The position numbers and the translations under genes are program-made. The notes under the pieces were generated by a model that saw nothing but the letters and a program-made list of their open reading frames with translations, had not been told where the DNA came from and searched no databases. From Bacteroidales bacterium UBA4070 (GTDB lineage Bacteria; Bacteroidota; Bacteroidia; Bacteroidales; VadinHA17), in NCBI GenBank assembly GCA_002383485.1, contig DFYY01000038.1, positions 1 to 53,749 of the forward strand: 53,749 bases of DNA, read 5' to 3'. Numbering within the stretch: the first letter of the stretch is position 1; each line of letters begins with the position of its first letter. Positions 7,277-16,144 of the stretch are shown here, one piece after another.

Positions 7277-9061
7277 ATGTTACCAACAGAAGAATACAAA
7301 TCAAGATCTGAACGTTATTCACGGGAGACCGGACGGCTGCACAAGCTGTCGGACCGGCTGTCGATGGCCAGGCTGGCAACGTTTGCAGGAGGACTGTTGC
7401 TGTTCGCTGTGCTGGTGTCATTCTCGGTCATTGCCGCTGCCGCCACCCTGGCTGTGGCTCTCATCCTGTTCGCCTGGCTTGTAATAAAATACGAAACGAC
7501 AGAGAAAAGCAGGAAAAGATACTTTCGCCTGGAAGAGATCAACAGGCTGGAACTGAAATGCCTGGAGGGCGACTTCTCCGGCTTTAAAACCGGCGAAGAA
7601 TACGCTGAGAGAGACCACCCCTATTCGTATGACCTCGACATCTTCGGAAAGGCATCTCTCTTCCGGTATATATGCCGGACAACCAGCAGACCGGCCTCTG
7701 ACCGGCTGGCAGAGTACCTGAAGCAATCAGCGCTACGCGAAGAGATTCTGTTACGCCAGGAGGCTGTTGCAGAACTTCAACCGCTCACAGACTGGCGCCA
7801 GGAACTGATGACCCTCGGATACCTTAACGCCGGTGCCGGCAATGACCCTGCGCCCCTGATGCAGTGGCTCAAAAGTGATGATCTCTTCCGGAAAACCGGT
7901 CACGAGAAAATAATTACCATATGCCTCAGCCTTCTTGCGCTGGCAGCGGTAATACTGGTTATAACCGGACTGCCCGCAGGGATACTCATCCCTGTGCTTG
8001 GAGTGAACTTCATCTTCTATTTCACGCGGTTCAGGAAGATCTCAAAACTGCAGGAACAGGTAAGCCGGTCGTCAGATCTGCTGAAGGCTTACTCCGAAAT
8101 CATCAGACTGATTGAGAACAGAAAACTTACCTCTCCCCTGCTGCAGAAGCTACAGTCAGCCTTCAGGGATGAGATCGCGGCATCAGGCCGTATCAGACAG
8201 CTCTCAAAGCTTGTGGGCAGGCTCGATTACAGGCTGAACGTGCTTGTTTCAGTACCTCTCAACCTGCTTTTCTTTGCAGATATACATTTCTGCCTCGCGC
8301 TGGAGAAGTGGAAGCGTGAACATGCCTCACTGATACCCGGCTGGTTTGCCTCGATGGCAGAGTTCGAGGCGCTGGCTTCACTGGCAAACATGGCTTTCAA
8401 CAATCCGGGCTGGGTTTACCCCAATGTGACTGACGACTACTTTGTTTTCAGGGCTGAGGAGATGGGTCATCCGCTTATTCCTGCCGGCAGGCGTATCAGC
8501 AACAGTTTCGCCGCTGAGGGACGAGGTAAAGCCATAATTGTAACAGGATCGAACATGTCTGGCAAGAGCACCTTCCTCCGTACCTGCGGCGTGAATGCCG
8601 TTCTGGCCTTTGCCGGGGCTCCGGTATGCGCTTCGGCATTCACTGTCTCGCTTGTCAGGCTCCATTCCAGCATGCTCATTTCAGACTCGCTCGAGGAGAA
8701 TATCTCTTCATTCTATGCCGAGCTGCGGCGACTCAGGGCAATCATCTCCGGGGCAGAGTCTGATCCGAAGGCATTCCTGCTTCTCGATGAGATCCTCCGG
8801 GGCACCAACTCCGATGACAGGTATACCGGTTCAGTGGCACTCATAAAGCAGCTTACCGGTTACGGCGCCGTGGCAATGGTTGCCACGCATGACCTGCGCC
8901 TCGCCGGACTGGAACAGGAGCTTCCTCAGTCAATTGAGAACTATCATTTTGATGTGAAGGTAAACGACGAGGAGCTCTTCTTCGACTACCGTCTCACCCC
9001 GGGAATATGCTCCAGCTTCAACGCCTCGCTGCTGATGAAGAAGATGGGGATTAAAGTCTGA
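7277..9061 (+). CDS. Membrane-anchored MutS-like ATPase (no mismatch-binding domain)
   Basis: A 594-residue MutS-family protein of the kind common in Bacteroidota and distinct from MutS1 and MutS2. The N-terminus has two hydrophobic segments (about 33-70) and a second pair lies near 215-245, so it should sit in the inner membrane. A helical lever/clamp region follows, then the MutS ATPase: Walker A GSNMSGKST (424-432), and Walker B LLLDE (501-505) followed by ILRGTNSDDR. The N-terminal mismatch-recognition domain and the Smr nuclease domain are both absent, so mismatch repair is unlikely. The true role is unknown. The start ATG is 95 bp from the divergent ATPase gene. Confidence 0.85.
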   Translation: MLPTEEYKSRSERYSRETGRLHKLSDRLSMARLATFAGGLLLFAVLVSFSVIAAAATLAVALILFAWLVIKYETTEKSRKRYFRLEEINRLELKCLEGDFSGFKTGEEYAERDHPYSYDLDIFGKASLFRYICRTTSRPASDRLAEYLKQSALREEILLRQEAVAELQPLTDWRQELMTLGYLNAGAGNDPAPLMQWLKSDDLFRKTGHEKIITICLSLLALAAVILVITGLPAGILIPVLGVNFIFYFTRFRKISKLQEQVSRSSDLLKAYSEIIRLIENRKLTSPLLQKLQSAFRDEIAASGRIRQLSKLVGRLDYRLNVLVSVPLNLLFFADIHFCLALEKWKREHASLIPGWFASMAEFEALASLANMAFNNPGWVYPNVTDDYFVFRAEEMGHPLIPAGRRISNSFAAEGRGKAIIVTGSNMSGKSTFLRTCGVNAVLAFAGAPVCASAFTVSLVRLHSSMLISDSLEENISSFYAELRRLRAIISGAESDPKAFLLLDEILRGTNSDDRYTGSVALIKQLTGYGAVAMVATHDLRLAGLEQELPQSIENYHFDVKVNDEELFFDYRLTPGICSSFNASLLMKKMGIKV

Positions 9062-9085
9062 AGGTCGGAAATCTAAAGGTCTCAG
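9059..9085. repeat. Degenerate heptad/octad repeat at the mutS-like stop codon
   Basis: CTGAAGGT, CGGAAAT, CTAAAGGT and CTCAGGT follow one another across the stop codon. The units resemble those at 5989-6012 and 22227-22251. Confidence 0.45.
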
Positions 9086-9095
9086 GTTTTAACAT

Positions 9096-10361
9096 CTACC
9101 AGTTTAGCAGCCACTTCCATACAGGAACCACTTCAATTTCCCTGTCACCAGTGTCTATTACCTTTTCCTCATCACGTGTAATGATCAAAAGCCGGCTGCA
9201 TTCCAATACATCATTAATTCTCAATAGTGCTTTTACCTCCCGGTCCAATGTCCTGTCAACGTTTCCAAGATTGTAGCAAACCTGAATCGCGGTATGGGCA
9301 TCCGGAATGTAGAAATCCACCTCTATTCCCCTGTTATAAAAGAAAACTGTATCAGTGCGTCCGTATTTGCGCAGTAAACTAATAAGGACAAGATTTTCCA
9401 GAAGAGAGGTATGTCCATCTAACAGGAAGAGATTCAGTATGCCATTGTCAGTAAAATAATACTTGGGAGAAGTCTCCTTTTCGACCAGCTTACCTGCAAT
9501 GTTCCGGATCGGATTTATCAACCAGGCATCCCTTGCATATTCAACATAGTTGATGATTGTATTAGTCCCAATCTTTGCACCTGCAGAAGATACAATATTC
9601 GCTAACCGGGTATATGATATCGGATGCTTAACACTTTCAGCAAGCTTTTTGAACATTAAACGCAGAGCAAAAGTATTCCCGACAGTATGCCTGGCAGCAA
9701 TATCACCCAAAAATATTTTTTGATAGACACTTGTAAGATAATCTCTCCTGGCTGAAAGTTTAGCTCCTTCCGGAAACCCTCCAAAAAGGAAATAGTCGTT
9801 AAATTTCCTCAATATTTCAGCTTTTGCTTCAGTGGATAATATCGAACTGTCTGAAATATCTATCTCATTAGCTGTCAAATATTCAGCGAAATCGTAAGGA
9901 TATACATCCACAGGAATATAACGTCCACCCAGTGTGGTTTGAATATCACGACTAAGCATTTTGGCATTGCTTCCTGCGATGTAAACCCTGTGCCCGGTGT
10001 CAGCCATACGACGGGCAAATTTCTCCCATCCGTCAATATTCTGTACTTCATCAAGAAACAGAATCGGCTTCTTACCATATACTTCCAGATGAACCTCCAA
10101 AAGGATATTCAAATCAGCCGCTGACATCCCCGTAAGACGCTCGTCCTCAAAATTTACATATAGCATCTCGTCCCAATCTATCCCTTTAGTCAATAATTGC
10201 TGCATTCGCTGATACAGCAGATAGGATTTCCCGGCACGCCGGATACCGACAAAGACATAATTGGCGAATTCCTCAAAGGTAAAGTCACGGATAATTACCT
10301 TGTATTTAGGTACCTCAGCCCTATTGTCAGCAATCACTGTCCTGATTACATTCTTATCCAT
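9096..10361 (-). CDS. AAA ATPase with DUF4143 domain (third of three), nuclease motif degraded
   Basis: A 421-residue protein with Walker A GIRRAGKS (39-46), Walker B LFLDEVQN (101-108) and a sensor-like IAGSNAKML. The DUF4143 part has GIEVDF (345-350), but where the two other ATPases in this window have ETK or EVK this one has QVC (360-362), so the acidic and Lys residues of a PD-(D/E)XK-type site are lost. ATP binding looks intact. A 20-bp palindrome lies 12 bp upstream of the ATG. It may act without nuclease chemistry. Role unknown. Confidence 0.87.
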   Translation of the reverse strand: MDKNVIRTVIADNRAEVPKYKVIIRDFTFEEFANYVFVGIRRAGKSYLLYQRMQQLLTKGIDWDEMLYVNFEDERLTGMSAADLNILLEVHLEVYGKKPILFLDEVQNIDGWEKFARRMADTGHRVYIAGSNAKMLSRDIQTTLGGRYIPVDVYPYDFAEYLTANEIDISDSSILSTEAKAEILRKFNDYFLFGGFPEGAKLSARRDYLTSVYQKIFLGDIAARHTVGNTFALRLMFKKLAESVKHPISYTRLANIVSSAGAKIGTNTIINYVEYARDAWLINPIRNIAGKLVEKETSPKYYFTDNGILNLFLLDGHTSLLENLVLISLLRKYGRTDTVFFYNRGIEVDFYIPDAHTAIQVCYNLGNVDRTLDREVKALLRINDVLECSRLLIITRDEEKVIDTGDREIEVVPVWKWLLNW

Positions 10362-10373
10362 ATTTACTCGTTA

Positions 10374-10393
10374 TTGTTCTGTCAATAGAACAA
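10374..10393 (-). promoter_or_regulatory. Palindrome TTGTTCT-N6-AGAACAA before the third ATPase
   Basis: Perfect 7-bp arms at 10374-10380 and 10387-10393, just upstream of the ATG at 10361. The symmetry and position fit a dimeric repressor site, perhaps for autoregulation. It shares no sequence with the sites before the other two ATPases. Confidence 0.6.
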
Positions 10394-10484
10394 TTTTAAG
10401 CCTTTTTTATTTTATTCACAAAACAATATCAAAATATAAGATACTGAAATATATCGTAAAAATCTATTAGATATTTTTACCTGC

Positions 10485-11414
10485 TTATTTGGCACATCGT
10501 AATTTGTAGAGAATGCCCTTTACCTTCTCCTCCTCACTCATACTGCCATCTATCCAGTTAATTGCAATGCCCCGGCGCTCCATGCCGCGGAACCAGGTCA
10601 TCTGTCGCTTTGCAAAACGGTGTATCTCAACCTCGAGCTTCTGAACCATCTCATCACGCGTGAGCCTGTTCATCAGGTAAAGGGTTATATACTTGTACTC
10701 CAGCCCGTAATAGATAAGGTCATCAGGATGGATACCCCCTGCCAGCAATCGCTGCACCTCTTCAATCATCCCCTCCTCGAGCCGAATCCGCAACCTGTCG
10801 CTTATACGCTGACGCCGGGTCTCGCGGTCAACAAACACTGCTGTCACAAGCGGATTCTTTACAGGAAAAGGAGTCTCGACAACCGGGTGATGCACATACC
10901 AGTCAGCTATCTCTATAGCCCGCACAGCCCTCTTCACCGTGTCAACATCAGTCTTGTTGTGCAGGCTCTTATATTGCGAGAGTATCTCCGTCAGCTCCTC
11001 AAGCGACCGCCCCGCCAGCAGCGCCCGCAAAGGCGCATTGACAGGAACCTGTACCAGCCTGTAACCGCTCACGATGCTGTCGACATACATCCCTGAGCCC
11101 CCGCACACCACCGGGAAGACACCCCGCGCGGACAGAGCCTCAAAGACCTTCAGGGAATCGCGCTGGTACTCAAAGACATTGTACCTGTAACCGGCATCAA
11201 CTATATCAACCATATGCACCGGCACCCTCCGGCCGTCAACAGTGTAATCCGACAGGTCCTTGCCCGTCCCTATATCCATTCCGCGGTAAACCTGCCTGGA
11301 GTCGGCGCTGATCACCTCTCCTCCCATCCTGTCAGCCACCATCGCCGCCAGCCTCGTCTTGCCTGTAGCCGTAGGACCGGTGATCACCAGGATATCATGC
11401 ATCGGATTGTCCAT
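10485..11414 (-). CDS. miaA: tRNA dimethylallyltransferase
   Basis: MiaA adds an isopentenyl group from DMAPP to A37 of tRNAs reading UNN codons. The P-loop is GPTATGKT (13-20), followed by the family blocks ISADSRQVYRGMDIGTGK, a GGSGMY segment and a C-terminal RFAKRQMTWFR tRNA-binding block. Length (309) is normal. Where most MiaA have GTAKP this one has GTGKD and a longer loop, as in the second MiaA type of Bacteroidota, so another miaA may exist elsewhere in the genome. An alternative start is Met5. Confidence 0.92.
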   Translation of the reverse strand: MDNPMHDILVITGPTATGKTRLAAMVADRMGGEVISADSRQVYRGMDIGTGKDLSDYTVDGRRVPVHMVDIVDAGYRYNVFEYQRDSLKVFEALSARGVFPVVCGGSGMYVDSIVSGYRLVQVPVNAPLRALLAGRSLEELTEILSQYKSLHNKTDVDTVKRAVRAIEIADWYVHHPVVETPFPVKNPLVTAVFVDRETRRQRISDRLRIRLEEGMIEEVQRLLAGGIHPDDLIYYGLEYKYITLYLMNRLTRDEMVQKLEVEIHRFAKRQMTWFRGMERRGIAINWIDGSMSEEEKVKGILYKLRCAK

Positions 11415-11462
11415 CAGAAATTAAAGATAGCCAAAACAGGGTCACGGTATTGCATTTTTGCT

Positions 11463-11470
11463 TAATTTTG
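11463..11470 (+). promoter_or_regulatory. Bacteroidota -7 promoter box TAATTTTG
   Basis: It matches the TAnnTTTG consensus exactly. It lies 23 bp before the ATG at 11494 and downstream of the earlier in-frame ATG at 11458, so it decides the start of the next gene. No good -33 box is visible. Confidence 0.5.
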
Positions 11471-11493
11471 CCGTTCCTAAACAAAAAGTGGTC

Positions 11494-12075
11494 ATGGACT
11501 TAAGGTTCTTATACCATAGGACAAAATATTTTATAATAAATCCGGGCAAAGCCTGGGAGGTGGTCCACCGCGAGGAGAGACCGATGAAGTTCGTCAGGGG
11601 CAGCTTCTTTCTGCCGCTGATCATACTCGTCACTGTAAGCGCATTTCTGGGTTCGATGTTCTTCATCAACACAACCCTGAAACCGATGTACTCGGTGCTG
11701 ACAGCAGTCAACACCTTTCTCTTCCTCTACCTCGGCGTATATGCCTCTGCCTTTGCCCTGAGGGAAATAATGAAGGCCATGGGTCTCGGCCAAGATTTCC
11801 TGGTGGCATTCAAGCTGGTTGCCTACTCAATGGCCCCCATCTTCCTGTCGCTCACCATCAGCCGCCTCTTCGAATCACTGCTTTTTATCAACGTACTGGG
11901 CCTCTACGGCCTCTATATCTTCTGGATCGGGACAGAGGTGATGGTGAACCCGCCTGACAACAAGAAACTGCTGATGATCATCCTGTCGGTTGCAGCAATG
12001 CTAATAATCTTCCTCCTGCTTCAGGTATTACTCTCCAGGCTGGCCCAGACGCTCTATTTCTCAGTATTTGCCTGA
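11494..12075 (+). CDS. Yip1-like multi-pass membrane protein
   Basis: A 193-residue inner-membrane protein with about five hydrophobic segments after a short cytoplasmic start (MDLRFLYHRTKYFIINPGKAWEVV). The opening plus the five-helix layout resembles bacterial YIP1-domain proteins. Function unknown. I use the ATG at 11494; the longer frame from 11458 would begin upstream of the promoter box and adds 12 residues with no family sense. It lies 8 bp before smpB and is probably cotranscribed with it. Confidence 0.75.
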   Translation: MDLRFLYHRTKYFIINPGKAWEVVHREERPMKFVRGSFFLPLIILVTVSAFLGSMFFINTTLKPMYSVLTAVNTFLFLYLGVYASAFALREIMKAMGLGQDFLVAFKLVAYSMAPIFLSLTISRLFESLLFINVLGLYGLYIFWIGTEVMVNPPDNKKLLMIILSVAAMLIIFLLLQVLLSRLAQTLYFSVFA

Positions 12076-12083
12076 CATCCCTG

Positions 12084-12551
12084 ATGAGAACCGATAACAG
12101 CAATATCGTCATCAGAAACCGGAGGGCGTCGCACGACTATGAGTTCCTCGAGAAGCTCATTGCCGGCATCAAACTAACAGGGACGGAAATCAAGTCAATT
12201 CGCGCCGGAAAAGCCACACTGACAGATTCGTTCTGCGCTTTCCGCAACGGCGAACTCTTTGTCACCGGGATGCACATCTCCGAGTACTACTGGGGAAATC
12301 TCAACAACCACGACCCGCTGGGCGAAAGGAAGCTTCTGCTGACGCGAAAGGAGCTCCGCAAGTGGGAAAGGAAGGTCAATGAGACGGGACTGACAATCAT
12401 CGTTACGAAGGTATTCATCAACCAGCGCGGACTGGCGAAGGCCGAGATAGCCCTCGCGAAGGGGAAGAAGCAGTATGACAAGCGCGACAGCCTCAGGAAG
12501 CGCGATCACGAGCGCGAGATGGACCACCACGTGAAGGAGCGCGGAAGGTAA
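12084..12551 (+). CDS. smpB: SsrA-binding protein SmpB
   Basis: SmpB binds tmRNA and brings it to stalled ribosomes for trans-translation. The family core is clear: NRRASHDYEFLEKLIAGIKL, then GTEIKSIRAGKATLTDSFC, a HISEYYWGN segment, and a basic tail (KGKKQYDKRDSLRKRD) that folds in the mRNA channel. Length (155) is standard. It follows the Yip1-like gene by 8 bp. The tmRNA gene is not in the window. Confidence 0.96.
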   Translation: MRTDNSNIVIRNRRASHDYEFLEKLIAGIKLTGTEIKSIRAGKATLTDSFCAFRNGELFVTGMHISEYYWGNLNNHDPLGERKLLLTRKELRKWERKVNETGLTIIVTKVFINQRGLAKAEIALAKGKKQYDKRDSLRKRDHEREMDHHVKERGR

Positions 12552-12562
12552 TCAGGAACTGA

Positions 12563-13279
12563 TCAGAAGTTCGGGCTCAGCAGGTACCTGGAGTAGAACT
12601 GGTCAATGTAAGCAACAGCCTCCTCTGCATTGTCAACCATCCTGAAAATATTCAAATCCTCGGCAGAGATATTGTGCTCCTCGTTGAGCATCACCTCGGT
12701 GACCCAGTCAAACAGCCCTGACCAGTATTTCGTCCCAACCAGCACAATCGGGAAACGCCCGATCTTCTTGGTCTGGATCAGGGTAATAGCCTCGAAAAGC
12801 TCATCAAATGTCCCGAAACCGCCGGGCAACACAATGAACCCCTGTGCGTACTTCATGAACATAACCTTGCGGACGAAAAAATAATCGTATGTGATAAGCT
12901 TGTCGCGATCAATATAGGGGTTGGCCTTCTGCTCAAACGGCAGATCAATGTTTATACCTATCGACTTGCCGTTGCCTCGCTTTGCGCCCTTGTTGGCAGC
13001 CTCCATGATGCCCGGACCGCCGCCAGTGATCACGCCGTAGCCCTTCTGCACCAGGCGGTAGGCAATATCCTCTGCCATCTTGTAATATTTGTTGTTGAAA
13101 TGGGTCCTGGCAGAGCCGAAGACAGCCACGCTTGGCCCTATCCTCGACAATTTCTCAAATCCTTCAACCAGTTCCGCGATGATCTTGAAAACCCTCCAGG
13201 AGTCCATTGTGTGGATCTCGTTCCAGGTCTTTGGTTCAAAGGCATCCTTTATCAGATCCTTCTCCTTTGCTTCGTCCAT
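12563..13279 (-). CDS. LOG-family (TIGR00730) Rossmann-fold protein
   Basis: The PGGxGTxxE signature appears as LPGGFGTFDELFEA, with an upstream nucleotide-binding GGGPGIMEAANKGA. Enzymes of this fold include cytokinin-activating phosphoribohydrolases and nucleotide 5'-monophosphate nucleosidases. The 238-residue form with a long N-terminal helix is the type widespread in bacteria, whose real substrate is often not known. It is 33 bp downstream of uvrA and probably at the end of that operon. Confidence 0.88.
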   Translation of the reverse strand: MDEAKEKDLIKDAFEPKTWNEIHTMDSWRVFKIIAELVEGFEKLSRIGPSVAVFGSARTHFNNKYYKMAEDIAYRLVQKGYGVITGGGPGIMEAANKGAKRGNGKSIGINIDLPFEQKANPYIDRDKLITYDYFFVRKVMFMKYAQGFIVLPGGFGTFDELFEAITLIQTKKIGRFPIVLVGTKYWSGLFDWVTEVMLNEEHNISAEDLNIFRMVDNAEEAVAYIDQFYSRYLLSPNF

Positions 13280-13312
13280 AAATCGTTATTTATGCATTAA
13301 ATATAATATTTT

Positions 13313-16135
13313 CTAATGTTCCAGCACGGGCGCAAGGAACTGTCCCGTATAATTATCCCTAAGCTTAGCTATCTCTTCCGGAGTACCCGAGAACATGATC
13401 TCACCACCCCCGCGGCCACCCTCCCTGCCAAGGTCAATTATATAGTCGGCCACCTTGATCACATCCATATTGTGCTCAATGACCATCACCGTATTACCTC
13501 TTTCGACCAGCCTCTCAAGCACCTCAAGCAGCACCTTTACATCCTCAAAATGAAGCCCTGTGGTAGGTTCATCAAGGATGTACAGTGTGCGCCCGGTATC
13601 GCGCCTCGAGAGCTCTGTGGCCAGTTTGACACGCTGTGACTCACCTCCCGAGAGTGTTGTAGAGGGCTGCCCCAGCCTTACGTATCCGAGGCCCACATCC
13701 TGAAGGGTCTTGATCTTTTGATATATCGAAGGAATACCCTTAAAGAACTCCACTGAATCATTGATTGTCATCTCGAGGACATCATTGACGGATCTGCCCT
13801 TGAACTTTACCTCAAGTGTCTCACGATTATAGCGTTTGCCCCCGCAGTCGGGGCAAATTACGTAGACATCCGGCAGGAAGTTCATCTCTATGGTCTTCAC
13901 CCCGGCGCCACCGCACCCCTCGCACCGGCCTCCTTTTATGTTGAATGAGAAGCGGCCCGGGCCAAAGCCCCTTACTTTAGCGTCAGGCGTCATTGCGAAG
14001 AGGTTGCGTATCTCAGTGAAGACACCTGTATATGTTGCAGGATTAGACCTGGGTGTGCGGCCAATGGGCGCCTGATCAACCTCTATCACCTTGTCAATGT
14101 TTTCCAGTCCTTCAATGGACTCATAGGGCAGGGGCGTCCTGCCCGCACCGTGCAGCTTCTTCGCCAGCGCCGGGTGAAGGGTGTGGTTTATCAGCGACGA
14201 CTTGCCGCTGCCTGAGACACCTGTGATACAGATGAATGTCCCGAGCGGCACCTTCATGGTGACACCCTTCAGGTTGTTGCCGGTAGCGCCGGTGATGGTG
14301 AGCTGTTTACCGTTACCCTTCCTCCTTTTCTTCGGGACCTCAATGGTTCTTGCGCCGTTAAGGTACGCAGCCGTCAGTGTGTCTGCCTTCAGTATCTCTT
14401 CAGGGGTGCCTTCGGCAACAATCAGCCCGCCGTGCACGCCTGCACCCGGCCCGATATCAATAATATGGTCGGCGCTGAGGATCATATCGCGGTCATGTTC
14501 CACCACTATCACCGAGTTGCCCGCATCACGGAGGCTTCGCAGCGCTTCTATCAGCCGCCGGTTGTCGCGCTGGTGCAGCCCGATGCTCGGCTCATCCAGG
14601 ATATACAGTACATTGACCAGCTTAGATCCTATCTGCGTTGCCAGCCTGATGCGCTGGCTCTCTCCGCCTGAGAGGGTGCGGGCGCCACGGTTCAGCGCCA
14701 GGTAATCGAGCCCCACGTCAAGGAGAAATCCCAGTCGCGAGCGTATCTCCTTAAGTACCTCAGCAGCAATCTTTTTTTGCCGTTCTGTCATCTCATCGAT
14801 GACATGCTCCAGGTAATCCCTGAGTTCAGTCAGGTCCATCGCGGCAAGCTCACCAATATTCTTCCCGCCGATGCGGAACCATAATGACTCCTTCTTCAGC
14901 CTCGTGCCGTTACACTCCGGGCATACATGGTACTGAATATACTGTTCACGACCTTTAGCGCTTGTATTACCCATCGCCTCCTGGTTACCCACGTAATTGA
15001 CCACACCCTCAAAGGTCATGAAGTAGTTGGATGTTACTCCCAACGGAGTATTAGAAAGTTTAAGCACCTCGTCGGAGCCAAAGAACACCTTGTTAAGCGC
15101 CTCCTCCGGGATCTCACCCACAGGGGTGTCAACTGTAAAACCGTATTTTTCTCCGAGGGCCTCTATCATCCAGAAGATCCAGATGTTACGATACTTGCCA
15201 AGAGGTTCTATCCCACCCTTGCGGATACTGAGCGAGGGATCGGGCATCATCCGGCTTATATCCACTTCAGATATCTCACCCAGCCCGTTGCATTTCGGAC
15301 AGGCGCCCTGCGGCGAGTTGAACGAAAATGTATGCGGCGCCGGCTCATTGTACGAGATGCCGGTGACGGGGCACATCAGGTGGCGACTGTAATACCTCAG
15401 GCTGTTATCTCCTGCGTCAACCAGCGCCATGATGCCATCACCCTGGTCAAGAGCCAGCAACACAGCATCATGAAGCCTCTTCTCAGTCACATGGCCCACC
15501 TGGAACTTGTCTATCACAAGCTCAATGAAATGGACCTTGTACCTGTCAAGCTTCAGCCCGGGAGTGATCTCCCTGATCTCACCGTTGATGCGGGCGTGCA
15601 GGAATCCCTTTCTCCTCAATTGCTCGAAGAGCTCCTTGTAATGGCCCTTCCTTCCCTTGATCAGAGGTGCAAGAACGTAAACCTTATGCTGGTCATACCG
15701 CTCTGACACGAGATCAATTATCTGGTCATCAGTATATTTGACCATCTTTTCTCCTGACTCATAGGAGTATGCATCGGCAGCCCGGGCATAAAGCAGTCGC
15801 AGGAAATCATATATCTCGGTGATGGTCCCTACCGTGGAACGGGGGTTCTTGTTGGTGGTCTTCTGTTCTATGGATATGACAGGGCTCAGTCCGGTAATCC
15901 GGTCAACGTCAGGCCTTTCCATCCCACCAAGGAATTGCCGCGCATAGGCTGACAACGTCTCCATGTATCGCCGCTGTCCCTCGGCGTAGATAGTGTCAAA
16001 AGCCAGTGATGACTTCCCGCTGCCGCTGAGCCCGGTGACAACCACAAGTTTGTTTCGCGGTAGCGTAACGCTGATGTTGCGAAGGTTATGCACCCTCGCA
16101 CCATAGACACTTATCTCATCTCTTGGTTCTGACAT
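13313..16135 (-). CDS. uvrA: Excinuclease ABC subunit A
   Basis: UvrA is the damage-sensing ATPase of nucleotide excision repair, working with UvrB and UvrC. Both ABC modules are present: Walker A GLSGSGKSS (from residue 35) and GVSGSGKSS (from 639), two LSGGESQR signatures, and two LDEP Walker B motifs. Zinc-finger Cys pairs are visible in both halves (CPKCNGLG and CEGCGGAG ... CPDCGGKR). Length (940) is standard. It starts 9 bp after the lytic transglycosylase gene, so the two share a transcript. Confidence 0.97.
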   Translation of the reverse strand: MSEPRDEISVYGARVHNLRNISVTLPRNKLVVVTGLSGSGKSSLAFDTIYAEGQRRYMETLSAYARQFLGGMERPDVDRITGLSPVISIEQKTTNKNPRSTVGTITEIYDFLRLLYARAADAYSYESGEKMVKYTDDQIIDLVSERYDQHKVYVLAPLIKGRKGHYKELFEQLRRKGFLHARINGEIREITPGLKLDRYKVHFIELVIDKFQVGHVTEKRLHDAVLLALDQGDGIMALVDAGDNSLRYYSRHLMCPVTGISYNEPAPHTFSFNSPQGACPKCNGLGEISEVDISRMMPDPSLSIRKGGIEPLGKYRNIWIFWMIEALGEKYGFTVDTPVGEIPEEALNKVFFGSDEVLKLSNTPLGVTSNYFMTFEGVVNYVGNQEAMGNTSAKGREQYIQYHVCPECNGTRLKKESLWFRIGGKNIGELAAMDLTELRDYLEHVIDEMTERQKKIAAEVLKEIRSRLGFLLDVGLDYLALNRGARTLSGGESQRIRLATQIGSKLVNVLYILDEPSIGLHQRDNRRLIEALRSLRDAGNSVIVVEHDRDMILSADHIIDIGPGAGVHGGLIVAEGTPEEILKADTLTAAYLNGARTIEVPKKRRKGNGKQLTITGATGNNLKGVTMKVPLGTFICITGVSGSGKSSLINHTLHPALAKKLHGAGRTPLPYESIEGLENIDKVIEVDQAPIGRTPRSNPATYTGVFTEIRNLFAMTPDAKVRGFGPGRFSFNIKGGRCEGCGGAGVKTIEMNFLPDVYVICPDCGGKRYNRETLEVKFKGRSVNDVLEMTINDSVEFFKGIPSIYQKIKTLQDVGLGYVRLGQPSTTLSGGESQRVKLATELSRRDTGRTLYILDEPTTGLHFEDVKVLLEVLERLVERGNTVMVIEHNMDVIKVADYIIDLGREGGRGGGEIMFSGTPEEIAKLRDNYTGQFLAPVLEH

Positions 16136-16144
16136 ATGGAACGA

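Noticed and set aside
14927..15706. A 259-codon frame on the plus strand within uvrA
   Set aside because: It is antisense to clearly coding uvrA and has no family-like sequence.
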